From: Terrabacter sp040702505
GTDB lineage: Bacteria; Actinomycetota; Actinomycetes; Actinomycetales; Dermatophilaceae
Assembly (NCBI RefSeq): GCF_040702505.1
Contig: NZ_JBFBLC010000002.1
Span: 372,001-436,000 of the forward strand
Direction: 5' to 3'
DNA: 64,000 bases
Positions 24,487 through 32,108 of this stretch are shown piece after piece. Under the pieces are notes generated by a model that worked only from the letters and a program-made list of their open reading frames with translations, had not been told where the DNA came from and ran no database searches. Every line of letters begins with the position of its first letter. Within the stretch, counting starts at the first letter, position 1. A program made the translations under genes and the position numbers.

Positions 24487-27123
24487 TCAGTCTGTAACGT
24501 GTGCCTCGAGCAAGACGTTCACGCTGGTGTTGCGACCCCATTGGTATGTGTCCTGCCAGTCCCGTGGCGACAGGCACGCCTCGGATGCCGCAAAGGCGTC
24601 ATGAATCTCGCTCTCCTGTAGACGAGCTCGCGGGTATCCGCTGCGCTCGCGCAAAGCGTCGACCGCACCCAACAGCTTTACCGCGTCGTGATGCTTCCCC
24701 AAGTCAGCGAGGATCGCGCCGAAGTCCTCGGCGATGGTGATGAGGTTCCATGTGCTCGGGTGTCGGAGCGCCGCTGGGATCAGGTCGAGCATCTCGTCGC
24801 GTGCCTCAGCAACTCGGCCGACCAGTCTGAGCACGCAGGCCCTGTTGTGCTGCCAGACGCGGGCCGCTCCGGAATGGCCGGCGGCCTGAGCGAGTGCGAT
24901 CGCCTCCTCGTGCAGCTCAAGAGACCGGTGGTAGTTGCGCTCGTGGCTTTCGACGTTGGCGAGGTTGTCCAGAATGCGATGGTATGGCCCTCCATCGGTC
25001 AAACCCCGGCCGACCTCGAGGGCCTCCTCCAACAGGAGACGGGCCGCACCCGGGTCGCCGCAGTAATGTGTCGCAACGGCATAGACCCGTAGGGCCTCGG
25101 CCAGCTCATACCCCGTGTCCCCTAGGTCGCGGAGCATCGAGACGGCCTGCAGGCCGCGACGCCTAGCCTCCTCCGCCTCGCCGATGGTTGCCAGGGCACC
25201 GGTCAGGAACGACAGGCACCGAGCCAGCTCACTGCTGCTCGTGGTGCCCGCGCGGTCGATGACCGGCTCGAGCCATTGGCGGGCCTCGACATACTTCGCG
25301 CCATCGGTCCAGTAGTCACACAGACCCCAACACAACCTCAAGGCCAGCTCGGAGCGGTCCACGGTGATGTCAGTGCCGGCTTCAGCCTCGGCGTCGAGGC
25401 ACCAGCGCAGCGCGGCGCGGACGTTGCTCTGTTCCGCATCGAGCTCCTCACGGGCCTGCCAGAACCGGTCTCCGCGGAGCTGGCGCCCGACGGTCTCGAC
25501 CACGCGTAGGTAGTGCCGTGCGTGCTGTGCACGGACGCTGTCGAGGGCGCCTGTGGAGACGAGCCGGTCCACGGCGAAGGCGCGGACGGTCTCGAGCAGC
25601 TCGACGCGCGGTTCGCCGTCGTGGTTCTCGGTGACCATGAGGAGGCTGGCATCGACCAGGGGGGTGATCGCCTCGAGCGGATCGGCGCCTGCCGGGTCGG
25701 ATCCGTCGTCCAGGACGGCGGAGACGGCGGCCAGGTCGGCCCCGGAGTCGAAAACCCCGAGACGTGCGAACACTGACTGGGCCCCGGGTGGGAGCAGGTC
25801 GTAGGACCAGGCAATGGTGTTGCGCAGGGTTCGTTGCCGGTCAGCGACGTCGTGCATCGTCGTGGACAAGTCCAGCCGGGTGTTCAGTCGGGCGACGAGC
25901 GCGTGCGGCGTGAGCACCTTGAGTCGGGCACTGGCGATCTCGATTGCCAGCGGCAGTCCGTCCAGTCCGCGGCACAGTGCCATCACATCGGCGGCGTTTT
26001 CCGCGCGGAGCTCGAAGTCGGGCCGCACGTGCTGGCCCTGCTGCACGAACAACTGCACCGCCGGTGAAGCCTGCGCCGAGGCCAAGTTCTCGTCCCGCGG
26101 AACAGCGAGCGGCGACACGGGGTACTCGTGCTCCTCTGCAAGGTGCAGCGGACTGCGTGAGGTCACCACTAGCGTCACCCCTCGGGCGTCCCGGAGGATT
26201 TGGGCGACCACGCCGTCCGCACCGTCCAGCTGCTCGAGGTTGTCGAACACCAGGAGGAGCCGCAGGGTACCTAGGCGCCCGAGCACCGCGGTGCGTCCCG
26301 GCGCGGTCCCCAAGCCCTCGGCGAGGAAGTCCCACATCTGGTCTGCGGTACGGGCCTCCGCCAGCGGGATGAAGTGGACCCCGTCGGGGAAGTCGTCGAC
26401 GCATCGACGGGCCAGCTCAAGGGCGAGTCGGGTCTTGCCCGATCCCCCGGAACCGGTCAAGGTCACCAACCGAGCGGCGTCTCGCCCCACCAAGGCCGCC
26501 AACTGCGCCAGTTCGTCCTGACGCCCGACTAACGGCGTCGCAGGACTGGGCAGCCGAGAGACCGCACCCAGCGACTTCAACGGCGGGAACTGGCGTGGCA
26601 AGCCGTCGGCGACCACCTGGTGCAGGCGCTCCAACTCGGGCAGGTCCTTCAACTGATGCAACCCGAGGTCGAGCAGCCCCACATCTTGGGCCAACCGGCC
26701 GCCGAGATGTTCAGCCGTGGCCTCCGAGATGACGATCTGGCCCCCATGAGCGGCCCCGGCCACCCGAGCGCATCGGTGCACGTCCATCCCGACGTAACCG
26801 CCGTCGTATGCCGTCGGCGCCCCGGTGTGAATGCCCATCCGAACCCGCACTCGCTCACCCTCCGGCCACGAAAACCTCGTCAGTTCGCGTTGAGCCCGGA
26901 CAGCGGCTGACACCGCGTCACCGGCCGCCTCGAACGCGACGAAGAAGCTGTCTCCCTCGGTTCCCAGTTCGGTGCCCCGGTGCGCGGCCCAGGCCGAGCG
27001 GAGGATGCGACGGTGCGCGCCCAAGGCGTCGGCATAGGCGGGACCCAGCCTGCCCAGCAGCACGGTCGAACCTTCGATGTCCGAGAACAGGAGCGTTACC
27101 GTCCCCGATGGCAACGTGCCCAT
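24487..27123 (-). CDS. adenylate/guanylate cyclase domain - NB-ARC-like ATPase - TPR protein
   Basis: An 878-residue signalling protein. Residues 7-175 are a class III nucleotide cyclase domain: FSDIEGST (metal Asp15) and TEGDSFFVAFE (metal Asp58), then GIHTGAPTAYDGGYVGMDV. From 190 follows an AAA/NB-ARC-type ATPase with Walker A TGSGGSGKT (223-231), LLLVFDNLEQL as Walker B and GLDGLPLAIEIASARL. The last 300 residues are TPR-like helices. The plan matches the actinobacterial cyclase-fused LuxR/AfsR-like regulators, but no C-terminal helix-turn-helix is visible. ATG at 27123 gives the usual MGTLPSGTVTLLFSDIEGS opening. By far the largest gene of the accessory block. Confidence 0.86.
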   Translation of the reverse strand: MGTLPSGTVTLLFSDIEGSTVLLGRLGPAYADALGAHRRILRSAWAAHRGTELGTEGDSFFVAFEAAGDAVSAAVRAQRELTRFSWPEGERVRVRMGIHTGAPTAYDGGYVGMDVHRCARVAGAAHGGQIVISEATAEHLGGRLAQDVGLLDLGLHQLKDLPELERLHQVVADGLPRQFPPLKSLGAVSRLPSPATPLVGRQDELAQLAALVGRDAARLVTLTGSGGSGKTRLALELARRCVDDFPDGVHFIPLAEARTADQMWDFLAEGLGTAPGRTAVLGRLGTLRLLLVFDNLEQLDGADGVVAQILRDARGVTLVVTSRSPLHLAEEHEYPVSPLAVPRDENLASAQASPAVQLFVQQGQHVRPDFELRAENAADVMALCRGLDGLPLAIEIASARLKVLTPHALVARLNTRLDLSTTMHDVADRQRTLRNTIAWSYDLLPPGAQSVFARLGVFDSGADLAAVSAVLDDGSDPAGADPLEAITPLVDASLLMVTENHDGEPRVELLETVRAFAVDRLVSTGALDSVRAQHARHYLRVVETVGRQLRGDRFWQAREELDAEQSNVRAALRWCLDAEAEAGTDITVDRSELALRLCWGLCDYWTDGAKYVEARQWLEPVIDRAGTTSSSELARCLSFLTGALATIGEAEEARRRGLQAVSMLRDLGDTGYELAEALRVYAVATHYCGDPGAARLLLEEALEVGRGLTDGGPYHRILDNLANVESHERNYHRSLELHEEAIALAQAAGHSGAARVWQHNRACVLRLVGRVAEARDEMLDLIPAALRHPSTWNLITIAEDFGAILADLGKHHDAVKLLGAVDALRERSGYPRARLQESEIHDAFAASEACLSPRDWQDTYQWGRNTSVNVLLEAHVTD

Positions 27124-27289
27124 GACCCATTGAATCGCTTGGCCCACGAAGTTCCGCCGAGTCGCACCGAGCAGAGCTCTCTCCGCTGCTCACCTCGGCA
27201 GATCCCACCACCTTTGTCCGTTCACCACTGACGCTCGACCCGATGCTCACCCGGCTCGAAATGCGCACATCGACACGACCGCGCCAACC

Positions 27290-27307
27290 GCGGCAAAAGA
27301 GGACGTT
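27290..27307 (+). repeat. GCGGCA boundary repeat copy
   Basis: GCGGCAAAAGAGGACGTTCC, between the divergent cyclase and DUF4259 genes. Confidence 0.5.
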
Positions 27308-27368
27308 CCCCAGTTACGGCGTGGGCCCCTAAGTTGACGCCCCGCACATAGGAAGAGAGTCTTCGACG

Positions 27369-27812
27369 ATGGGAGCATGGGGTGTCGGGCCGTTTGAAAA
27401 TGACGACGCCGCTGACTTTGTGGATGAGCTCGTCCGGGGCAGTGTGACCGAGGCTCACCAACGGGTTGAGTGGGCCCTGCGTGTGCCCTCAGGACGTATT
27501 GAATACCCCCGCGGTGCGACAGCCATCGCCGCGGCAGCACTAGTCGACACATGCATCGACGATGCGCGAGAACTCGAGCCAGAGTTGCGAGACTTCGCTG
27601 GCCGTCTCCGTATCGACCTGTCCGACGAAGTGGTCAGGTCGGCCTATGCCTCACTCATTCGCGTCGAGCAGGGTGATAGCGAGTGGAACGAGCTCTGGCT
27701 CGATGTCGAGACATGGGCTGCCGCTCGGCAGGTCCTGCGGGACATCAGGACCCGGGTGGCGGCTGACCCGCGGGTCAGTGGTGTGAGCCTCGGGCAGAAC
27801 ACCCTGTTCTGA
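27369..27812 (+). CDS. DUF4259 family protein
   Basis: A 147-residue cytoplasmic protein with the hallmark opening MGAWGVGPFENDDAADFVDE of the DUF4259 family, followed by ATAIAAAALVDTCID and a helical C-terminus. The family is widespread in actinobacteria and often found near toxin-immunity or defence-like genes, but has no known function. It stands alone between repeats. Confidence 0.87.
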   Translation: MGAWGVGPFENDDAADFVDELVRGSVTEAHQRVEWALRVPSGRIEYPRGATAIAAAALVDTCIDDARELEPELRDFAGRLRIDLSDEVVRSAYASLIRVEQGDSEWNELWLDVETWAAARQVLRDIRTRVAADPRVSGVSLGQNTLF

Positions 27813-27824
27813 CGCTCCCTGCCC

Positions 27825-27842
27825 GCGGCATGTCCGGAAGGC
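27825..27842 (+). repeat. GCGGCA boundary repeat copy
   Basis: GCGGCATGTCCGGAAGGC lies 12 bp after the DUF4259 stop. Confidence 0.7.
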
Positions 27843-27875
27843 GATCCATGACTGGACTGGCTCGGCCAAGCACGC

Positions 27876-28364
27876 TCAGGTGTAAGTGGGTTTCAGGCCG
27901 GGGTCGGGCTCAAGCAGGCGGACGTCTCCTCCGCTCTCGCGCACGCGCTCGACCAGCTCGACATATTCGCTGGGGCTCACCCAGAGCTCGACAAATGTCT
28001 CTGTGTCCAAGGCGATGCTCTGATCCGCGGAGATCGCAGTCATCCAGGTGTGCGCAGCCAAAGCGCACGCGATAGCGAAGTCGCCATCGGCGCTGGGATC
28101 TAGATCCACCGTTGGGTTCATCGGCACTTTGGTCCTGCCAGTCAGGCGACTGATTTTCGGCTTGATCCGACCCTCGAGCTCCGCGGCGGCCCATCGGACG
28201 TCCTCCGGCCACTCGCCCTCTAGCGGTGCAGCGTCGACAGTGATGTCCTCCAGTCGGTGCCGCGTCACATCCAGAAGGGCACGACAGATGCGGTCACGGT
28301 CGCTGGCGTTGACGTGGAGCGGCAACTGGATGCCCACAAGCGGGGCCCGGCTCCTTCGTGTCAT
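27876..28364 (-). CDS. hypothetical protein
   Basis: A 162-residue cytoplasmic protein of unrecognised family. It has a helical N-terminal half (DRDRICRALLDVTRHRLEDI and RWAAAELEGRIKPKISRL) and a C-terminal part FAIACALAAHTWMTAISADQ and VELWVSPSEYVELVERVRES. The latter resembles small immunity-like or DUF proteins but without a firm match. It stands alone between repeats. Confidence 0.58.
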   Translation of the reverse strand: MTRRSRAPLVGIQLPLHVNASDRDRICRALLDVTRHRLEDITVDAAPLEGEWPEDVRWAAAELEGRIKPKISRLTGRTKVPMNPTVDLDPSADGDFAIACALAAHTWMTAISADQSIALDTETFVELWVSPSEYVELVERVRESGGDVRLLEPDPGLKPTYT

Positions 28365-28426
28365 GAGGTCACGATGCCAGAGGCAGTCGCGCGCGGCTGA
28401 CTAGGCGAAGCATGTCTCCGCCAATC

Positions 28427-28444
28427 GCGGCATGAGCGATCGCG
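28427..28444 (+). repeat. GCGGCA boundary repeat copy
   Basis: GCGGCATGAGCGATCGCG, between two minus-strand genes. Confidence 0.55.
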
Positions 28445-28521
28445 CCGGCACGGCTGAAGGAGCCTAGAGCGTGGAGGCTTGTTCGCGGCTGCAGCGGTCC
28501 TTCGACCTCCCGGCTGACGGT

Positions 28522-29079
28522 CTACTTGGGCCTAATTTCCACGTCGATGATGTCGCCGGTCGCTGCGTTAGCAACGACAGTTCCGGTGCACGTCGTCGGC
28601 TGGGTGGAACCGGGCGCCGGCGTACCGGCCCCGCCACCGCTAGATGGTGGGCATGGCCCCGTGTCCAGACTGAACACGTACGCGGGGATGCCCTCAGTTG
28701 AAGTGGACGGCTTGGACCCAAGGGTTGCTGCCGTCAAGCCGTAGTACATGCCGGACTGCACGAGCAGTGTTGGCGAGTCGGCGACCCAGGGGGCCGATGC
28801 GCCATCCTTGGCCAGCAGCGCCTGTACCGCCCCGGCGGTCAGCGGGAACGTGGTGGCGCCGGCGGGGGCGAGGGTTCCGCCCGAACTGTCGGCGAATGCC
28901 GGCACCGCGCTGGTAACGGGGACAGCACTCAGCGGCCCACCGCTGGATGTCGTGATGCCCTCGCTTCCAGCGCCCTGAGGGGCGGATGGTGCCACGCTGG
29001 GCCCACACCCGGAAACCACCGTGGCTACCAGCGCGCCGGTGAGGAACATGACCGATGGCGTTCTCCGGATAGATGTCAT
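28522..29079 (-). CDS. putative lipoprotein
   Basis: A 185-residue protein with signal MFLTGALVATVVSGC (lipobox Cys25) and a Ser/Thr/Pro-rich linker of about 45 residues. The C-terminal region PAYVFSLDTGPCPPSSGGGA and TTCTGTVVANAATGDIID has two Cys that may pair. The final VVANAATGDIIDVEI resembles a PepSY-like or beta-strand ending. GAGGAAGAGCC precedes the ATG. Function unknown. It is the last gene of the accessory block. Confidence 0.68.
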   Translation of the reverse strand: MTSIRRTPSVMFLTGALVATVVSGCGPSVAPSAPQGAGSEGITTSSGGPLSAVPVTSAVPAFADSSGGTLAPAGATTFPLTAGAVQALLAKDGASAPWVADSPTLLVQSGMYYGLTAATLGSKPSTSTEGIPAYVFSLDTGPCPPSSGGGAGTPAPGSTQPTTCTGTVVANAATGDIIDVEIRPK

Positions 29080-29270
29080 GGCTCTTCCTCAATGGAGCAT
29101 TGCGGCGGGAATACGAATCGCCGCCGCCCAGCGCGGAGCCGGGCAACGTGGTTCAACTATGACCATTTGACACTCAAGAGCGCGTGAACGTTGCGTTCTC
29201 GGCGATGATCGGCGATCACGCGCTTCGCAGGAAGCTCACCCACGGCGAGGTTTTCATAACTACCGCTCAT

Positions 29271-29288
29271 CGGCATGACAGGAAGGAC
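29271..29288 (+). repeat. weak GCGGCA boundary repeat copy, rightmost
   Basis: CGGCATGACAGGAAGGAC resembles the copy at 15609 (GCGGCATGACCGGAAAGG). Confidence 0.35.
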
Positions 29289-29475
29289 ACTTCCGCGGTT
29301 TCTTATGGCGCGCCTTGGGTTGACCTAGCCGCTGCGCGAACCCGCTCCAAGGTCCTCGCGTCGATGCAGCTGAGCGGGCCCGCGTGACTGGGTGCGTCGC
29401 ACTCAGACAACCATGGCGTACGAGCGTGCGCCTTGTCGCGGACGAGACGGCAGCTAGCAGCCATGTCGGCATCGC

Positions 29476-29517
29476 GGGGCCCGGCCGGTACGTGGGGCCC
29501 GGCCGGTACGTGGGGCC
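29476..29517 (+). repeat. 18-bp tandem repeat, 2.3 copies
   Basis: GGGGCCCGGCCGGTACGT occurs at 29476-29493 and 29494-29511, followed by a partial third GGGGCC. It lies 73 bp beyond the sepH stop. Confidence 0.85.
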
Positions 29518-29589
29518 GCAATCTTGCCGCCACGGCAGGTCCGCGGCCCAGCGCGTATGCCGTCAGGGCTTCGTTCGGGCGACTCGGGC

Positions 29590-31188
29590 TCAGTCGTTCT
29601 TGCGGCCGAACATGATGTCGTCCCAGCTCGGGACACTCGGGCGGCCGGACTTGCGCGCCGGCGGAGCCGGGCGTGGGGACGGCTTGGCGGCCGAGGCGGC
29701 AGGGCGCTGCTCGACGACGTCGTACGTGTCGTCGTCGTCAGCGCGACGACCACGGTCGGCTCGAACGCCCCCGTCGCGGCGGTCCCTGGTGTGGCGCGGA
29801 GCGTCCTCGCCGTCGACTCGGACCCCTGGGCGGGACCCATCGCGGCGGCGGCCGGCAGGGCGAAGCCCCGGCTCCTCGAACGAGGCCTCGTCGGTCGACT
29901 GCTCGGTCGCCCGAGCAGCCGTAGGTGTCTCCGAGGGCTCCTCCGCAGCGAGCTCGCCGTCGTCCTCCGCCTCGACAGCGTGCGTGCCAGCCGGCATCTC
30001 GGTCTGGTCCGAGGTCTCGTCCTCGCCGGTGGCGAGCTTACCCGCCGCGGCGACGTCGTCCGCGGGCGAGACGTCGTCGCGCAGGTCGACGTCCTGTGCC
30101 GGCACCGCGCCGGCCTCCTCGTGCACCGGTGCCGGGGCGTCGGGCTCGGGTCCAGTCTGCCCGGCGGCCTCGTCGGGGGCGTCCGGCGCGGCCGCTGTCT
30201 CGCGTGCCTGGCGCACCGGCTGGGTGGGCTCGGTGCGACGGGCCTTGCGTCGGGCCGCCTCGACACCCACGCGCTGCTCGACCGTGCCGGTCTTGACGAC
30301 TTCGGGGTCGTCCTCGGGGTGCGTGTGCGCCGGCGGCGGGAGCTCCTCGCGCGGGTCGCGGGCCAGCTCCTCGAGCGGCAGGGCCTCCTCTGGGGCCTCG
30401 TCGAGGCCGGGCACCTCGGTCGACCTGGGGCGACGTCGCCGGCCGCGCTGCGAGCTGCGCTCACGGATCGCCGCCATTAGGTCGACGGTCTCGCCCTGGC
30501 GCCGCCGCGACGGGGACGCGCCGACGCCACCCTCGGCCTCCACGTCGTAGACGCGGCTCGGCCGGCTGGAGGCGCTCAGGTGCGGAGCCGGGATGGGACC
30601 GGGCGCCTGCTGGTCCTCGTCCTCGCTCAGCCAGCGTGCCTCGTCGTCGACCGCCGAGACCGTGCGGGCCAGCGGGTCGAACTGCCACAGCGCCTCGCGC
30701 TGCCGGCCTCCGGCGTTGAAGAGCAGCACGACCGTCCAGGCGCTCTTGTCGGTGCGGCGCGAGTCCCAGCGGGCGCTGCCGGCATCGATCTCCCGGGTGC
30801 GCAGCCGCTCGGTGACCCGGGCCTCGAGCGTCGGGGCGCCGCCCTGCGAACCGCCCCGGGCGCGCAACCGCACCTGACGGGCCAGGCCCGCGACGTGCTC
30901 GCGCTCGGCGAGGATCGGGCCCTCGTAGCGGTGGACCTTCTCGACGGTCCACCCGGCACGCTCGGCCACGTCCTCGGCCGTCATGCCGGCGCGGATCATG
31001 GCCTGGACGTCCTTGGGGCGCAGTCCGCCGGTGGTCTCGATCTGCAGCTGGCCGAGTCGGGGACGGTCGCGCCGCGCGGCGGCGCGCAGCGCCTCGTCGA
31101 GCGGGAGGGAGAAGCGGTTGCCCTCGTCGTCGGCCAGCAGCAGGTGCAGTCCGTCCTCGTGGACGCCGACGAGCCTGAGGTGCTGCAT
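29590..31188 (-). CDS. sepH: septation protein SepH
   Basis: A 532-residue actinobacterial cell-division protein. Residues 1-110 carry the DUF3071 domain with a helix-turn-helix-like part (GLRPKDVQAMIRAGMTAEDV, then AERAGWTVEKVHRYEGPILA), which in Streptomyces and mycobacterial SepH contacts FtsZ and promotes its assembly. A second conserved piece WTVVLLFNAGGRQREALWQFDP follows. From about 230 to the end the protein is long, acidic, Pro/Ala-rich and disordered, finishing with PSWDDIMFGRKND, a conserved C-terminal tail. CGGGAGA lies seven bases before the ATG at 31188. The longer open frame upstream overlaps the divergent gene and is noise. Confidence 0.9.
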   Translation of the reverse strand: MQHLRLVGVHEDGLHLLLADDEGNRFSLPLDEALRAAARRDRPRLGQLQIETTGGLRPKDVQAMIRAGMTAEDVAERAGWTVEKVHRYEGPILAEREHVAGLARQVRLRARGGSQGGAPTLEARVTERLRTREIDAGSARWDSRRTDKSAWTVVLLFNAGGRQREALWQFDPLARTVSAVDDEARWLSEDEDQQAPGPIPAPHLSASSRPSRVYDVEAEGGVGASPSRRRQGETVDLMAAIRERSSQRGRRRRPRSTEVPGLDEAPEEALPLEELARDPREELPPPAHTHPEDDPEVVKTGTVEQRVGVEAARRKARRTEPTQPVRQARETAAAPDAPDEAAGQTGPEPDAPAPVHEEAGAVPAQDVDLRDDVSPADDVAAAGKLATGEDETSDQTEMPAGTHAVEAEDDGELAAEEPSETPTAARATEQSTDEASFEEPGLRPAGRRRDGSRPGVRVDGEDAPRHTRDRRDGGVRADRGRRADDDDTYDVVEQRPAASAAKPSPRPAPPARKSGRPSVPSWDDIMFGRKND

Positions 31189-31216
31189 GGGTGGGTCTCC
31201 CGGTGGCGAGTCTGCG

Positions 31217-31258
31217 GGTCGTGCCGTACTGGTCGTGCCGTAGCGGTCGTGCTGGTGC
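31217..31258 (-). repeat. 14-bp tandem repeat in the sepH upstream region
   Basis: GGTCGTGCCGTA occurs at 31217 and 31231, and a decayed third copy GGTCGTGCTGGT at 31245, exactly 14 bp apart. It lies 29-70 bp upstream of the sepH start codon and may affect its 5' leader or promoter. Confidence 0.8.
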
Positions 31259-31392
31259 GGCCCGGATCGTGCGGGGCGCGGCTCCCGTTGTGCCCGAGGT
31301 CGGTTCGGGTGGGCGGGTCGTGCAGTCGAGCATGCCACCGCCATGGGCACGCACCAAAGCGACCACGCCGCAGAGGTAGCGTTTGCCCTGGC

Positions 31393-32028
31393 ATGCCTAC
31401 CTCCTTCGCGTCTGCGCAGCTCGCCCTCGACCTCGTCGGCGTGTTCGTCTTCGCGCTCTCCGGTGGGCTCGTCGCCGTCAAGAAGCGTTTCGACCTGTTC
31501 GGCGTGCTCGTCCTGGCCTGCGCTGCGGCCCTCGGCGGCGGCATCGTCCGCGACCTGCTGATCGGTGCGGTCCCACCCGTGGGCATCAGCGACTGGCGGC
31601 TGCTCACCGCCGCCGCCCTCGGCGGCCTCGTGACGTTCGTCTACCACCCTGGCGTCGAGAGGATCAGCCGCTTCGTGCGCGTGCTCGACGCAGCGGGCCT
31701 CGGCGCCTTCGCGGTCGCGGGCAGCCTCAAGGCCATCACGACCCACGGCGTCTCGCCGGTGGCCGCCGTCCTCGTCGGCATCATCACGGCGGTCGGAGGC
31801 GGGGTCGTCCGTGACCTGCTCGCCGGCCAGGTGCCGGAGGTGCTGCGCCGCGAGCTGTATGCCGTGCCCGCCGCCCTCGGCGCCGTCACCGTCGTCGTGG
31901 CCGCCGGGCTCGGGTCGCTGCAGGACTGGGTGCTGTGGAGCGCCGCCGGGATGGTCTTCGCCCTGCGCGTGCTCGCCGTCAGGCTCGACCTGAACGCACC
32001 GACTTCCTTGCGCTCCACCGTGACCTGA
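31393..32028 (+). CDS. TRIC cation channel family (UPF0126) membrane protein
   Basis: A 211-residue inner-membrane protein with seven predicted helices arranged as two similar halves. Each half has the hallmark GGG-I/V-V-RDLL signature: ALGGGIVRDLLIGAVPP (about 50-66) and AVGGGVVRDLLAGQVPEVLR (about 135-154). This is the prokaryotic trimeric intracellular cation channel family, homotrimeric channels for K+ and other monovalent cations; some members are linked to glycine transport. It diverges from sepH across a 204-bp region. Confidence 0.88.
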   Translation: MPTSFASAQLALDLVGVFVFALSGGLVAVKKRFDLFGVLVLACAAALGGGIVRDLLIGAVPPVGISDWRLLTAAALGGLVTFVYHPGVERISRFVRVLDAAGLGAFAVAGSLKAITTHGVSPVAAVLVGIITAVGGGVVRDLLAGQVPEVLRRELYAVPAALGAVTVVVAAGLGSLQDWVLWSAAGMVFALRVLAVRLDLNAPTSLRSTVT

Positions 32029-32108
32029 ACCTGCGCGCGCCACCGACCCGTCCACCACCCAGCCACCCATCGAGCTCACCCGACGAGCTCACCCAACGAG
32101 GCGGAGAC

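Larger units (their letters stand above)
29080..29589. other. 510-bp gap at the right end of the accessory block
   Basis: No convincing gene. It contains a weak repeat copy (29271-29288) and an 18-bp tandem repeat (29476-29517). Plus-strand 29184-29387 and overlapping minus-strand frames are open but read as noise. Confidence 0.5.

Noticed and set aside
11017..29288. Calling the repeat array an integron
   Set aside because: No integrase gene and no attC-like GTTRRRY/RYYYAAC core could be found; only the layout is similar.
29184..29387. 67-residue plus-strand ORF
   Set aside because: No family, no ribosome site, and it runs through a weak repeat copy.
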